Source of the DNA: Streptomyces violaceorubidus | Lineage (GTDB): Bacteria > Actinomycetota > Actinomycetes > Streptomycetales > Streptomycetaceae | DNA: 64,000 bases | Reading direction: 5' to 3' | NCBI RefSeq assembly: GCF_000717995.1 | Contig: NZ_JODM01000010.1 | Coordinates: 1 to 64,000, forward strand | In this document: piece after piece, positions 44,346 to 54,093 of the stretch | How positions within the stretch are numbered: position 1 is the first letter of the stretch | Layout of the letters: each line of letters opens with the position of its first letter | Translations under genes and position numbers: made by a program | The notes under the pieces: model-generated | The model's input: only the letters and a program-made list of their open reading frames with translations | Database searches by the model: none | What the model was told of the DNA's origin: nothing

Positions 44346-44902
44346 CTGACGACCTCTCTCGTCGCTTCGGCCAGCAGCTGGCTGACGCGTGTACGTCGCT
44401 CAGCCGACACCCGATCTCCCCGGAACTCAATTCGGCTACGGCGCGTTCGAGCGCCTTCGTCCGGCTCGAACACGACCCCCTCAGCCATGCTCCGACTGCC
44501 AGCGTCGCCTTCGGGCTCAGACCGGAGCGTCTTCAGCACCTCCAGTTCCATTTCAGGCAGGTCGACGAGCACACGCTTTACCGCATCAAGGAGGAGCTGC
44601 ACACGTTCTTCCTCTGTCATGGCTCGCGTGGCGATGACCAGGGTCCCTCCCTTGCGTGAAGACTCGTACTCTCCGAGGCCAAGCATGCTGCGGTCCACGA
44701 CCTCGTATCGAGCCGCTGCTGCAGCCGGGCTCGTGGCGGGGAGGTTATCGCCGCGGCGCTGCTGGCGTCGGCGGAGGATCTTCTCCTCCGGCACTCCCGC
44801 GGCGATTGCCGCATCGACATCGTCGAGCGCCCAACTCAGGGCGGTGTCTTGCAGCGCTTCGCGGAGCTTCCCTTCCACACGGCGTAGTTCGAACTGGTCC
44901 AT
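44342..44902 (-). CDS. hypothetical partner of the PD-(D/E)XK protein
   Basis: A 186-residue, charged, mainly helical protein: MDQFELRRVEGKLREALQDT, ERVQLLLDAVKRVLVDLPEM and a C-terminal RIEFRGDRVSAERRTRVSQL. No known domain is recognised. The ATG has a good site (GAGGGGGAT). It is the first gene of a two-gene operon. The 431-base gap upstream (44903-45333) separates it from the Wadjet locus and shows only low-quality ORFs. Confidence 0.55.
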   Translation of the reverse strand: MDQFELRRVEGKLREALQDTALSWALDDVDAAIAAGVPEEKILRRRQQRRGDNLPATSPAAAAARYEVVDRSMLGLGEYESSRKGGTLVIATRAMTEEERVQLLLDAVKRVLVDLPEMELEVLKTLRSEPEGDAGSRSMAEGVVFEPDEGARTRRSRIEFRGDRVSAERRTRVSQLLAEATREVVS

Positions 44903-45333
44903 ATCCCCCTCGTATCAGTAGCTTTCGTCTGACGTAGCCAGTCGGTTCACGGTTCTTCCCCGGATGTGTTCGAAGGAACCGCAGTTAGCCGGCGATCAGA
45001 TATCGGAGTGTCTCCAGCGACAGGCGGGCTTCCGGAGCGGTAGCTCCACCGGATAGTCGGACACCCTCGCCTTCCAGGACGGGTTCCCGCAGCTTTGATC
45101 GCCTTGAATCTGCCTTCCGATCAGGTCATCGCGAGCACCTCCGGCGCGGCCGTTCTCTACTCGGCCTGGCGCCAGGGTGGAGGCACGCCGCCGTCACAGG
45201 GCTCCGGGGGGCGCCATGGCGCTGGCTCTGCTCCCGCCTCCGACTCCGGGGCGGTGTCCGAGTCGGAAACCCGCCCAGGCCGGGGGCCTTCGGAACAGGT
45301 CGGCTCCCGGGGCCCGGCATAGTGCCGATGTCT

Positions 45334-46605
45334 CTACGCCTGGCGTGACAGGTCGGCCACCAAGAGGTCGAGAGTGGCCTCCTCATGGAGCGCGACGCCG
45401 AGGGCGGTCATGGCAGGGGCGAGATCCGAGTCCCAGTCCGCGTCGACCGGCTGACCGTCGAGTGCCAGTTGAGGGATGTCCTCGGCCTGACTGCGAGCGG
45501 CCAGATGCTCATAGTCCGCGGTGCCCATGCGCCACGGCCGGGCCTGGTAGCGGCGGATGACCCGGTTGGCCAGGGCGATCCCCGGCCAGTCGAAGTCGCC
45601 GTGGTACGCGAAGCGGCAACCCGTGGCGGCGAGGGCGTCAAGAAGCGTGAAGACCACGGTGGCGGCGCTGCCGGACGTGCACACGAGGGGCTGGACGCAG
45701 GCCGCGTCCGCCGCGGCTTCCACCACGCGCGGATTCTCACAGATGCGGATCAGCGTTCCGGCGGGTAGTTGCAGCCGAAGGTCATGCAAGTCGCGTGGTG
45801 TGAGGTGAACTTCGGCGTGATGGTCGGCCCGCTCCCGTAGGGCGCGCTCCCGCCAGCCCTCACCGTTGGGCCGCAGCCCGTACGTCAGGACTGTGCTGGA
45901 AACCTCGTCCGGAGTGACGGACACCAGCCGCCACAGAGCTCGTCGACCGGCCGCGTCGTCGGGGAACTCAGTGCCGTGGGCGAGGGCGACGCCGCGTTGG
46001 ACGAGACGTGCGAGCCAGGTGCCGTCGTCCAGCCCGTGCGCGGAGCCGGTCGCCATGGCGGCGAGTTCTCCTCGGCCGAGTGCGCCGTCCCGCTCGGGTC
46101 CAAGGAGCGCGGTGAGGACCTGGACCGCCTGCTGGAGTGTCCATGTCGCCGCCTCGGGCGTCACTCCTCTCGGAACGCCGGCGCGGCGCAACAGGTCGTA
46201 CCACTGCCGGGGCCATTCCTGGTCGGCGAGTGGAGAGGCGTCCAGTGACGAAGTGAGGGACGACCACACCTGCTCCCGTCGTGCCGTCGCATCCGCGCGG
46301 GCGGCACGGCGGTCGGTGAGGGGCGGGCCGAGTTCCTCCAGGGTTTGCCTGAGCCCGAGTCCGGCGGCCGAGGCACGCAGGCGTGCGTCGAGCACGTCGA
46401 GCCGTATGGTCACGGCGGTACCTGTGAGGGGTTTGCCCAGCAGGAGAGACAGGTCGTTGCGTTCCTGGGTGTTCATGGCGGTCAGCCGGAGCGAACCCGT
46501 CGCCTGCACGCCGTTGCTCTCCAGGCGTCTGCGCACCCCCTCCCAGAAGCGGGTGAGCCCAGGTCCCGTCAGCCAGACGCGTGTTGCGGAGGGCAGCCCG
46601 CTCAT
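45334..46605 (-). CDS. jetD: Wadjet nuclease subunit JetD (TIGR02679)
   Basis: The 423-residue protein belongs to the TIGR02679 (DUF2399/DUF3323) family, the topoisomerase VI A/TOPRIM-like nuclease of the Wadjet plasmid-defence complex. Visible are TGPGLTRFWEGVRRRLESNG at the N-terminus and a C-terminal TOPRIM-like region: IRICENPRVVEAAADAAC with its Glu, LVCTSGSAATVVFTLLDALA, and FAYHGDFDWPGIALANRVIR with the DxD acidic pair. The protein would cut circular DNA held by the SMC-like motor. The start overlaps the jetC stop (GTGA/ATGA type). Last gene of the operon. Confidence 0.88.
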   Translation of the reverse strand: MSGLPSATRVWLTGPGLTRFWEGVRRRLESNGVQATGSLRLTAMNTQERNDLSLLLGKPLTGTAVTIRLDVLDARLRASAAGLGLRQTLEELGPPLTDRRAARADATARREQVWSSLTSSLDASPLADQEWPRQWYDLLRRAGVPRGVTPEAATWTLQQAVQVLTALLGPERDGALGRGELAAMATGSAHGLDDGTWLARLVQRGVALAHGTEFPDDAAGRRALWRLVSVTPDEVSSTVLTYGLRPNGEGWRERALRERADHHAEVHLTPRDLHDLRLQLPAGTLIRICENPRVVEAAADAACVQPLVCTSGSAATVVFTLLDALAATGCRFAYHGDFDWPGIALANRVIRRYQARPWRMGTADYEHLAARSQAEDIPQLALDGQPVDADWDSDLAPAMTALGVALHEEATLDLLVADLSRQA

Positions 46606-49600
46606 ACGGACACCAGACGCCGATGACGACCGTTCCAGGTGTAGTGCAGGGTGGCCACGCCACGCACATGGGGATCACGCAGGCACTCGTAGATGTGCAG
46701 GGACGGAACCTCGGGCCAGTTGCCCATGAGCCGTTCGCTGGTGAGGACGAAGTCGAGATCGAGGTCGACGAGAATACGGCCCAATCGGCCATGGGTGGGT
46801 TCGTCGACCTTCGCGAAGGCGTCGTCCAGGAGGATCAGCCGTGGCGCGTTCGGTGCCGACTCGGCGAGGCTGGTGAAGTGGGCGGCCGCCGCGGCGAAGA
46901 GCACGAGGTAGGAGAGCACCCGCTGCTCGCCCTGGCTGAGACCGGTCCGGCCGGTCAGCCGTCGCCGGCGGCCCGGGGCCGCGTCCTCGACGACAAAGGT
47001 GTGGAAACGGAACCAGTCGCGGTAGTCAAGGGCGCTCCGCAGATGAGCCGCATAACCGGCTGACGGGTCGGCACGTCGGGCGTCCTCGATCCGGCGCTGC
47101 AGTACCTCGCGCAGCTGCCCGGTCTGCTCGCGCGTCCGCAGGCTCGACGGACTGCGCAGCAGCTGAACGGCCGCGCGCACGTCCGCGTCCACGTCCTCGT
47201 CCAGCTTCCACCGCAGCTCGACGCCGAGACCGTGCGATGTGCGTACGGTCCGCAGGGTGTCGTTGAGAGCCGCCACCAGGTTCGCCGCGGTGATGACCTG
47301 TGCCGAGAGGTGGTCGCCGAGTTCACCGGTCAGGAACCGCTGGAACACCTCACGCTCGCGCTCGGTGAGCCGCCCCCGGGCCTCCGCGGCCTGAACCGCG
47401 ATCCGCTCGCCCACGACCGCGACGTCATGGGACCCGTGGTCGTCGACCAAGCGGCACACCTTGATCCCTTCGCGCTCCTCCAGCTGCGCGTCGAACCCGC
47501 CGGCCAGTTGGTCGCGCAGCTCGGTGTGCCGGTTGAGCAGGGTACTGTCCGACACCTCGCCCTTCGGGCGGCCGAGGGCCTGTGCCACGGCGTCGGCGAG
47601 TGCCCGCAGTGCTCGCAGACGGCTGCGGACGTCCGTGCCGGGATCGTCCGACACGTACTCGGGCAGCGAGGAACGGTCAAGGCCGGCGCCCAGCACCACC
47701 TCGGGTCGGCCGAGAGCAGCGCGGAGAGCGCTGCCGGTGTCGATGACCGCCGTCTCCTGGTCCGTCAGGTTCCCGCGCAGGCGCTTCTCGTCTTCTTCCG
47801 CGCGCACGCGCAGGTCGTGCAGTTGGTCGTGGGCTCGCCCCGCCGCGGGGAGGGCCTGGACGGCGTTCGCGATGCGTTGCTTGGCCTCCTGCTCGCGGGT
47901 GAGGATCTCCTCCTCGGACGACCCGATGGCCTCCTCGCGGGTGTGCAGGTCCTGCTCAGCGGTGCGCAGTGCGGCCAGGTGGAGTCGGTAAGCCCCGTCC
48001 GCGGTCAGGCGATCCTTTCGGGCGCGTTTGTATCGTTCGGCATCGGTATGGTTCGCGCCGAGCCGCTCGCCCGTGCCGCCGACGGCCCTGCGGAGGTGCC
48101 CTACACCGCTGAGCAGGGCAGCGAGTGCGGTGCGTACGCGGTCCAGGGCGGCGGGGTCGCCCGGCAGGTCGTGGGCGGTTGCTGTGGCATCCGCCTCGGC
48201 ACGCGCCGATACCGCGAGAGCGCGGGCTTCCTCGGCCAGCCGTGCCGCCCGGGTCGCCTTGGCGGTCAGGTCACGCAGTGCCCTCTCCGTTGATTCGGTT
48301 CTGCTCCATGCGTCCGCGAGACTCCGTGCCCGGGGGAAGCCCCGTTCCGCGAGCGTGAGAGCCCGACGCATGGCATCCGCAACGGCGAGCTCGTGGCGGA
48401 CGCCGGCCAGCCGTTCTTCCGTCTGCGTGATCCGCTCCGCCAGCTCGGCGAGGATCCGTCGCCGGGTCTCGGCGCGTACAGCAGCCCCCACGTACTCGGT
48501 GTCGCTCTTGTCATGACGGCCGCTGAGCACGCCTAGACGCCAACTGCCGTCGTGGAAAACTGCGGTGTGAGCGGAGGTCTCCTGTGCCGGTGCGAGTGCG
48601 ATGGCGGTCAGTAGACGCCCCACCTGCTCGGACGTGACGCCGCAACCCGGTTCAGGGGCCGGGCGCAGAGCCGAGGCGAGAGCTGGTCCGTCCGTCAGTA
48701 CGGGAGCGGGCCGGAGAAGAGTGTCCCGGGTGCGAGGATCGAAAAGCACGCCGTCCGCGCTCACCCACGCGTCCAGAATTCCACTGGCCTCCAAGGCTCC
48801 TTCCAGACCGGCTCGGTCGCCCGGAGCGAGATCGTCCGCGAAGTCCACGAGCCGGTAGAAAGGTGCTCCACTGCCCGGCGTCCGCGCGGCGAAGCGATGG
48901 TGCGGGGCCGCCGGCTCAGGATCGGTACGTTGCTCCCAGTCCTGCTTCTTCTCCGTCAGGTGGTCGAGTTCCTCGCCGAGCCGGCTGACGTCGAGTGCCT
49001 GGGCGTCCCGGCGGCCAGTGAGTTCCTCGCCGTACGGCTCCAATGCGGCCTGAGCGGTCTGCCGCGCCTGGGTGTCGATGTCGGGTGGCAGCGTGCGGTC
49101 GGCGAACGGCGCGTCGGCGGAGGTCTCACAGCCGACGCAGGCACGGACGGCGTCCAGAGGCGGGCAGTCGGGACCCAGCGCAGTCCGCGTGTCCGCAACC
49201 CACTCGGCGACACGGTCCGCATAGGCGCGGCTCTCCTCGACGACCTTCTGGCGGCTGACGTCGAGACGGCCGGCGGCCTCTTCCGCCTCGCCCTCCAGCC
49301 GTTCCCGCTCGGCATCGGCCTGAGCCGCTCCCACTCGGGCCTCGTCCGCCCGTGAGATGAGACGGGTCACCTCCTGAACCATCCGGGCCCGGTTTCTCAC
49401 GACCGCCTCGGCGTTCTCCAGTTGGCTCTGCCAGGACCGTAGCCCTTCCTGCGCCGTGGCCGTGTCCACCCGGGCCACCGACTGATGACGTACGGTGCGC
49501 GTCTCACCGTCCGGAGTCGTCAGCTCTGTCTCGGTGGCCTGGGAAAGAGCCGTGCGCGGCAGAGCCACCGCCTCGCCGAGATGGCCGGTGGGAAGCCCGG

Positions 49601-50840
49601 CCTTCTCCGCCAGCGTCAGCAGTTCCCTGTGCTCGGTCCCCAGCTCGGCCAGGCGGCTTCCGAGGTGTTCGACACCATCGGCAAGACGCTCAGCCGTGCT
49701 CTCCTCAGCGTCGTGTGCGTTGTGCAGGGTGGTGAAAGCGGCCACGGCGGCGGTGTGCAGCGCCTCCACCGTGCTGCGGCGTTCCGACAGTTCGCGCAGG
49801 CTGCGGTAGGCGTGACTGGCGTGCAGGGCGGCCAGGTCGGTCCGGGCGGCCTGTTCCTCCTCGCGGAGGCTCTCCAGCCGGCCCTCCGACTCCTCCTCCT
49901 GCGTCCTCAGGTCGCTCGTCCGCTGCGCGGCGTCTCCGGCCGCCCGGCGCCGCTGTGCGAGGACGCCCAGCTCGTGGCCCACTCTCTGCGCGGAGGTGCG
50001 CAGGACTCCGGCCAGGTAGCCCCGGTAGCTGGTGAGGAACGTGTGCAAGGCAGCGTCGGTGCGTTCCAGGCGGCCGAGCTCGTCCCGTACGGCGTCGAGG
50101 TCGTGGAGGTTGCGCGCCACCTTCTCGACCACGTCCTCGTCGAGCCCCGGCAGAGTCTCGCTGAGCAGAGAGGCCAGGCCCCCGTGTTCGATGCGATCCC
50201 CGACCGTCGGGCGCCGTAGCCGGTGGAGGAGCTGGGTGAGGTTGCGGTAGCGCGTCGCGTCGGTGATGCCGAACAGTTCCCGGGCTACCCGGGAGCGGTG
50301 CAGGACAGCACGGTCGGTCGCGTTGTCGGAGCCGACGATCTCCTTGAGCCGATCGACCGGCAGCGGTTTGCCTGCCTCGACGAGGTGCAGGTCCTCACCG
50401 ATCCGCAGCGGGGTGACGAAGAATGTCGGCAGCGCCCTCTGGGTCGACTTTGAGGCACGGATTGCGGCACCCAGCGTCAGGTGGCGGTGACCGCCGTCGT
50501 CGGCTGTGCCCCGGAACTCCACCCACAGGTAGCCGAGACGGTTGGTCTGCTCGAACCCGTCCAGCATCAGCCAGGCGAGCGTGGTGCGGCCGGTGCCTGT
50601 CGCGTCCAAGGCCCGGGAGTCGCCGTCCAAAAGATAGGGGAGCAGCATCTCAAGGGCCTTGGACTTGCCCGCGCCATTCTTGCCGCGCAGCAGCAGCCGC
50701 CCGTCGCCGAAGGAGAACTCCTGCTCGTCGTACTGCCAGACGTTCTGGATGCCCGCCCGGTGCAGCCGGAAGCGGGCGCCCGTGCTCGTCGCGGGGCCGG
50801 AGCGCGGCAGCGGAACGAGGCCACGCGCGTCGGTGGTCAT
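46602..50840 (-). CDS. jetC: Wadjet SMC-like ATPase JetC (TIGR02680)
   Basis: The 1412-residue motor of Wadjet (TIGR02680). Walker A is at residues 53-60 in LLLRGKNGAGKSKALEMLLP. A very long coiled coil follows (roughly 280-1150, Glu/Arg/Ala heptads) with a CxxC-like hinge region (VRACVGCETSADAPF). The ABC signature is near the end, GLSQGEQRVLSYLVLF, and Walker B/D-loop RLILLDDAFAKVDEPTHGRL with VLTSERLMG. It should extrude DNA loops and sense small circular plasmids. ATG 50840 overlaps the jetB stop; the frame is open much further upstream but that extension is antisense-like noise over jetB. Confidence 0.92.
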   Translation of the reverse strand: MTTDARGLVPLPRSGPATSTGARFRLHRAGIQNVWQYDEQEFSFGDGRLLLRGKNGAGKSKALEMLLPYLLDGDSRALDATGTGRTTLAWLMLDGFEQTNRLGYLWVEFRGTADDGGHRHLTLGAAIRASKSTQRALPTFFVTPLRIGEDLHLVEAGKPLPVDRLKEIVGSDNATDRAVLHRSRVARELFGITDATRYRNLTQLLHRLRRPTVGDRIEHGGLASLLSETLPGLDEDVVEKVARNLHDLDAVRDELGRLERTDAALHTFLTSYRGYLAGVLRTSAQRVGHELGVLAQRRRAAGDAAQRTSDLRTQEEESEGRLESLREEEQAARTDLAALHASHAYRSLRELSERRSTVEALHTAAVAAFTTLHNAHDAEESTAERLADGVEHLGSRLAELGTEHRELLTLAEKAGLPTGHLGEAVALPRTALSQATETELTTPDGETRTVRHQSVARVDTATAQEGLRSWQSQLENAEAVVRNRARMVQEVTRLISRADEARVGAAQADAERERLEGEAEEAAGRLDVSRQKVVEESRAYADRVAEWVADTRTALGPDCPPLDAVRACVGCETSADAPFADRTLPPDIDTQARQTAQAALEPYGEELTGRRDAQALDVSRLGEELDHLTEKKQDWEQRTDPEPAAPHHRFAARTPGSGAPFYRLVDFADDLAPGDRAGLEGALEASGILDAWVSADGVLFDPRTRDTLLRPAPVLTDGPALASALRPAPEPGCGVTSEQVGRLLTAIALAPAQETSAHTAVFHDGSWRLGVLSGRHDKSDTEYVGAAVRAETRRRILAELAERITQTEERLAGVRHELAVADAMRRALTLAERGFPRARSLADAWSRTESTERALRDLTAKATRAARLAEEARALAVSARAEADATATAHDLPGDPAALDRVRTALAALLSGVGHLRRAVGGTGERLGANHTDAERYKRARKDRLTADGAYRLHLAALRTAEQDLHTREEAIGSSEEEILTREQEAKQRIANAVQALPAAGRAHDQLHDLRVRAEEDEKRLRGNLTDQETAVIDTGSALRAALGRPEVVLGAGLDRSSLPEYVSDDPGTDVRSRLRALRALADAVAQALGRPKGEVSDSTLLNRHTELRDQLAGGFDAQLEEREGIKVCRLVDDHGSHDVAVVGERIAVQAAEARGRLTEREREVFQRFLTGELGDHLSAQVITAANLVAALNDTLRTVRTSHGLGVELRWKLDEDVDADVRAAVQLLRSPSSLRTREQTGQLREVLQRRIEDARRADPSAGYAAHLRSALDYRDWFRFHTFVVEDAAPGRRRRLTGRTGLSQGEQRVLSYLVLFAAAAAHFTSLAESAPNAPRLILLDDAFAKVDEPTHGRLGRILVDLDLDFVLTSERLMGNWPEVPSLHIYECLRDPHVRGVATLHYTWNGRHRRLVSV

Positions 50841-52162
50841 AGCGGCGACTCCTCTTGAACGTCGGTGGCTCTGCTGGCTGCACCCGGTGGTCGCATGGTG
50901 ACGTGGGTGGCGTAACGGGCCGCCACGGCCAGCAGCACCCAGCCGTCTCCTCCGGGCCGTGCGCCATGGACATCGGTCACTGTGCGTCCTTCCGGCGCCT
51001 CTTCGACGTATCCCTCCGGCAGCCCTTCTCCCTCGGCGCGCAGCCGCCCGGCCCGGACCATCAGCCGCATGCGGACCAGAAGGTCCAGCACGGCCTCCCG
51101 CAGGGAGGGCAGGTCCTCCAGATAGCCGCGCTGCCAGTTGCTGCGCTGCCCGTACTCGGCGACCAGCCCGGCCAGCGCCTCGTCCACCAAGCCGTCCGGG
51201 ACAGCCACCCCGACGACGAGCGTCCCACCGGTAGCAGGATGCCCAGGTTCCTGCGGCCGCAGCCGTTCCACGAGCCGTTCCGCCAGCAGCAACCCGGCCT
51301 GTGCGACGGTCCCGGTGCCCGGCAGATGCAGATCCGTCAGCTCCTCCTCGGGGTCCACCAGCGCGGCCCCCTCGGCACGGATCTCCATCTCCAGACCCAG
51401 GAGTTCGGAGAAGGCCTGGGCTTCCCGGCGCTGGCGGGTACGCAGCCAGTCGCGCTCTGCGTCGGTCAGCTCGTCGAGATGGACGACGGGCGTCTCGACC
51501 AGCATCCGACGCACATAGGTGCGCGGCCCGCCGAACCCCGGGTCCGCTGCCCGCCGGACCAGGTCGGCGCCGTCCCGGGCCTGCGCGAGGGGGCCGGCGA
51601 CGACCACGCGGGCCAGCTCCCGATCCACCGTGATCAGGGCTTCTCCCCCCGTCTCCTGCGCGATCGCGGCCACATGGCCCTCGGTCTCGATGAGCACGCC
51701 CCAGTCGACCAACTGGCGCAGAGCCGCGACCAGGGTCCGCTTCCCAGCCGCCCGGCCCGTCTCCTCCAGCTCGATCCCCGCGTCGGCCGCGGCGGCCCTG
51801 ATGTCGGCGACCAGATGCGACAGCAGCATCTGCTCGGGCGCGGTCACCAGCACGGACAGGGCCAGAGCGAGGCAGGCGTACGTGTGTGGGGTGAACGGGG
51901 TGCCGGTGGAGCGCTCCAGCCGGTGTCCCGAGCCCGCCCCCAGACCTGCCTTGAACAGCCGGGCGTAGGAGCTGTCGACCAGCAGGCGGTAGCCCAGCAC
52001 CTGCTGGAACCGTTTGCCCAGCCAGTCGGCGTGCCTTCGGATCAGCGGGAAGAGGTCGGCGTGGGGGCCGTCCGACGCGATCAGGGGGTGGGCGAGCAGA
52101 AGCCGGGCGGCTGTGCGGCGCTCGGCGGCCAGGGCAACGTCGTGAGTCGAGGGAAGGGTCAT
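50837..52162 (-). CDS. jetB: Wadjet subunit JetB (DUF2398/TIGR02678)
   Basis: The 441-residue protein matches TIGR02678/DUF2398, the winged-helix MukE-like kite subunit. It starts ERRTAARLLLAHPLIASDGP, with FPLIRRHADWLGKRFQQVLG, TPFTPHTYACLALALSVLVT, ALRQLVDWGVLIETEGHVAA and FGGPRTYVRRMLVETPVVHL. Overlaps of four bases with both neighbours (jetA upstream, jetC downstream) show tight translational coupling and fixed stoichiometry. Confidence 0.88.
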   Translation of the reverse strand: MTLPSTHDVALAAERRTAARLLLAHPLIASDGPHADLFPLIRRHADWLGKRFQQVLGYRLLVDSSYARLFKAGLGAGSGHRLERSTGTPFTPHTYACLALALSVLVTAPEQMLLSHLVADIRAAAADAGIELEETGRAAGKRTLVAALRQLVDWGVLIETEGHVAAIAQETGGEALITVDRELARVVVAGPLAQARDGADLVRRAADPGFGGPRTYVRRMLVETPVVHLDELTDAERDWLRTRQRREAQAFSELLGLEMEIRAEGAALVDPEEELTDLHLPGTGTVAQAGLLLAERLVERLRPQEPGHPATGGTLVVGVAVPDGLVDEALAGLVAEYGQRSNWQRGYLEDLPSLREAVLDLLVRMRLMVRAGRLRAEGEGLPEGYVEEAPEGRTVTDVHGARPGGDGWVLLAVAARYATHVTMRPPGAASRATDVQEESPL

Positions 52163-53781
52163 GACACACTCGTCTCCGCTTCGCCGTCGGCCGCGGCGGA
52201 GATGCGACCGATGTCCAGCTCCAGGTCGTCCAGCAGCAGGTCGCCGTCGGCCGAGTACAGCACCGTCCGCGTGCCCGCCGTCCTGCGCACGGTGAGCCGG
52301 ATACGCAGTTCGGCGTCTTCGCTGCTGGCCGAGTCGAGGTCGAACCCCGCCGTTCTCTCCCCGCCTGTGCTGACATGCCTACTGAGCTGTGCGTTTCCGA
52401 GTGCCGTGGCCAGCAACTCCAGAAGCAGCCCGAGCGCCGCCGACGTGAGGCGTACGTCGGCGAAACGGCCGGACGCGCTATGCAGTTCGTCCGCGGCCGC
52501 TGCCCTGACCGCTGCCCGCTGACGGGCGGCCTCACGCAGCAGCTGCTTCTGCGCGGAGTGGTCCTCTACCGCGGAGGCCCGGCCCCGCTGGGCGCGGCTG
52601 CCCCTCTCACGCAGGGCCACCGGCACTTCGACCACCGGACCGGTCCACCAGCTCGTGGAGGCGGGCACCACCTCGTCGGTGGCGGGAGGTGTGCCCAGAT
52701 GGCGGGCGCCGTACAGCCCGAAGGCGGCGACGGCGATGTCGTGTGCGTCCTGCGGCGCCGCTTCGTCGAACCAGCGGGCCAGCCGCAGCAGATCCTTGCG
52801 CCTGGACATCTCCCCGGTGGCCGAGCGCAGCATCCGCTTGGCGTTGGCGAGCAGCGACTGCAACGCCCGCAGGGTGGCGTCCCGCAGCTGGTCGACCTGG
52901 CTGCCCTGGCCGTCGGTGTCGCTGAACCAGCCGCGCAGGCCCTCCCAGTCCGCGAGCTCGCGGCCCCGGCTGCGCTGGACCCGGACTTCCAGGCGGGTTT
53001 CGCCCTGCGCCGCGAGCCCGGTGAGCCCTTGGGCGTGGGCGTCCAGCCGCTCCAGCAGAGCCGGGATGTGTGGCCCCAGGGTGTCCAACGCCGCCGAGAT
53101 CCGGGGCGCGCGGAACGCCACGTCCTCGGTGATCGCCTCGACGTAGTCCAGGAGCAGTTCCTTGAAGCCCTGATATTCGGCGCTGTCCAGGTCGTAGCGA
53201 GACAGCACCTGGCCGAGGTAGGCGTAGAAGTCGCGTATGGAGTCCGCGAACTCGGTGAACTGCACGAACAGCGTGCTGATCCGCTCCAGACCGTCCTGTG
53301 GCTCTATGCCCCCGGGCGTGGTCACCAGGTCGGCCAGCTCCCGCAGCCCCCGTTCGACCAGTGCCAGCAGCTCGTTACTCACCTCACGGGCGGCGTCGGC
53401 CTCGGACAGGACCCCGTCGGCGTCCCGCTGGATGCGTTCGCCCAGTTTCGACAGCTGGTAGCGCGAGCGAGAACGCTGGTACTCACTGATGCTGGACGCG
53501 TTCACCGCGTGGCTGCTGCGCAGCAGGTTTCCCCACTGCACCAGCTGTTCCAGTCGGACCGTGAGGGTGTCGGCGTCGAGTCCTGCGGCGGAAGCACCAG
53601 CCTGGCGCAGTTTGGCCATGATGTCAGGGACGGCGAGATCCGCCAGCAGTGTTCCGCAGAAGACCCGCATGATCGCGACGTGCTCCAGACGCTCGGGCGC
53701 GCTGAGGTACGTGTACGCGTTGAGTCGTCGGCGCGCCTCCTCGTCGGCGTCCTGACCTGCACCGGATGCTGATGCCCCCAT
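52159..53781 (-). CDS. jetA: Wadjet subunit JetA (DUF2397/TIGR02677)
   Basis: A protein of about 540 residues of the TIGR02677/DUF2397 family, the MukF-like kleisin. It has YLSAPERLEHVAIMRVFCGT, LEQLVQWGNLLRSSHAVNAS, YQRSRSRYQLSKLGERIQRD, FRAPRISAALDTLGPHIPAL and DLLRLARWFDEAAPQDAHDI. First gene of the jetABCD operon. The start at 53781 is favoured since TAACCT lies seven bases upstream and would give a leaderless mRNA; ATG 53838 would add 19 residues. The gap 53782-54093 holds this promoter and nothing else visible. Confidence 0.88.
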   Translation of the reverse strand: MGASASGAGQDADEEARRRLNAYTYLSAPERLEHVAIMRVFCGTLLADLAVPDIMAKLRQAGASAAGLDADTLTVRLEQLVQWGNLLRSSHAVNASSISEYQRSRSRYQLSKLGERIQRDADGVLSEADAAREVSNELLALVERGLRELADLVTTPGGIEPQDGLERISTLFVQFTEFADSIRDFYAYLGQVLSRYDLDSAEYQGFKELLLDYVEAITEDVAFRAPRISAALDTLGPHIPALLERLDAHAQGLTGLAAQGETRLEVRVQRSRGRELADWEGLRGWFSDTDGQGSQVDQLRDATLRALQSLLANAKRMLRSATGEMSRRKDLLRLARWFDEAAPQDAHDIAVAAFGLYGARHLGTPPATDEVVPASTSWWTGPVVEVPVALRERGSRAQRGRASAVEDHSAQKQLLREAARQRAAVRAAAADELHSASGRFADVRLTSAALGLLLELLATALGNAQLSRHVSTGGERTAGFDLDSASSEDAELRIRLTVRRTAGTRTVLYSADGDLLLDDLELDIGRISAAADGEAETSVS

Positions 53782-53788
53782 GCCCGTG

Positions 53789-53794
53789 AGGTTA
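53789..53794 (-). promoter_or_regulatory. candidate -10 box for leaderless jetA
   Basis: On the minus strand TAACCT is followed after seven bases by the ATG at 53781, the same geometry as at 8817 and 20982. No ribosome binding site precedes the ATG. Confidence 0.35.
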
Positions 53795-54093
53795 CGCGGC
53801 GCATACGAGCGTCGCCGGGGGGTGGCCGAAAATGCCACGGACGTGTACCGGCCCGTGGCGATTCCCGTGGCAGCGGCCTGTGCGGCATGGGGGCGTCCGG
53901 CGTCCCCGGCTCACTCTGAATGGGCCCTTCGGTTTCTGTACTGGGCGGCCTCCAGAGAAGGCTTGTTCGGGGACGGACGGACTGTGTGCCCGCCTTGCGG
54001 GTGACCCGCCCCCTGCGGGGACTGAGGGGCAAGCGGTCCTCGACGCTGGGCCAACGGACCCGCAGAGCGATCGTGTGACCCACCGTCGGCAGC

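Noticed and set aside
45095..45322. 75-residue plus-strand ORF between the nuclease pair and jetD
   Set aside because: No ribosome binding site, low-complexity C-terminus and no family likeness.
50841..52535. Upstream extension of jetC (frame open for 1977 codons)
   Set aside because: It lies over jetB and jetA in another frame, is Arg/Pro-rich, and the family N-terminus with Walker A begins just after ATG 50840.
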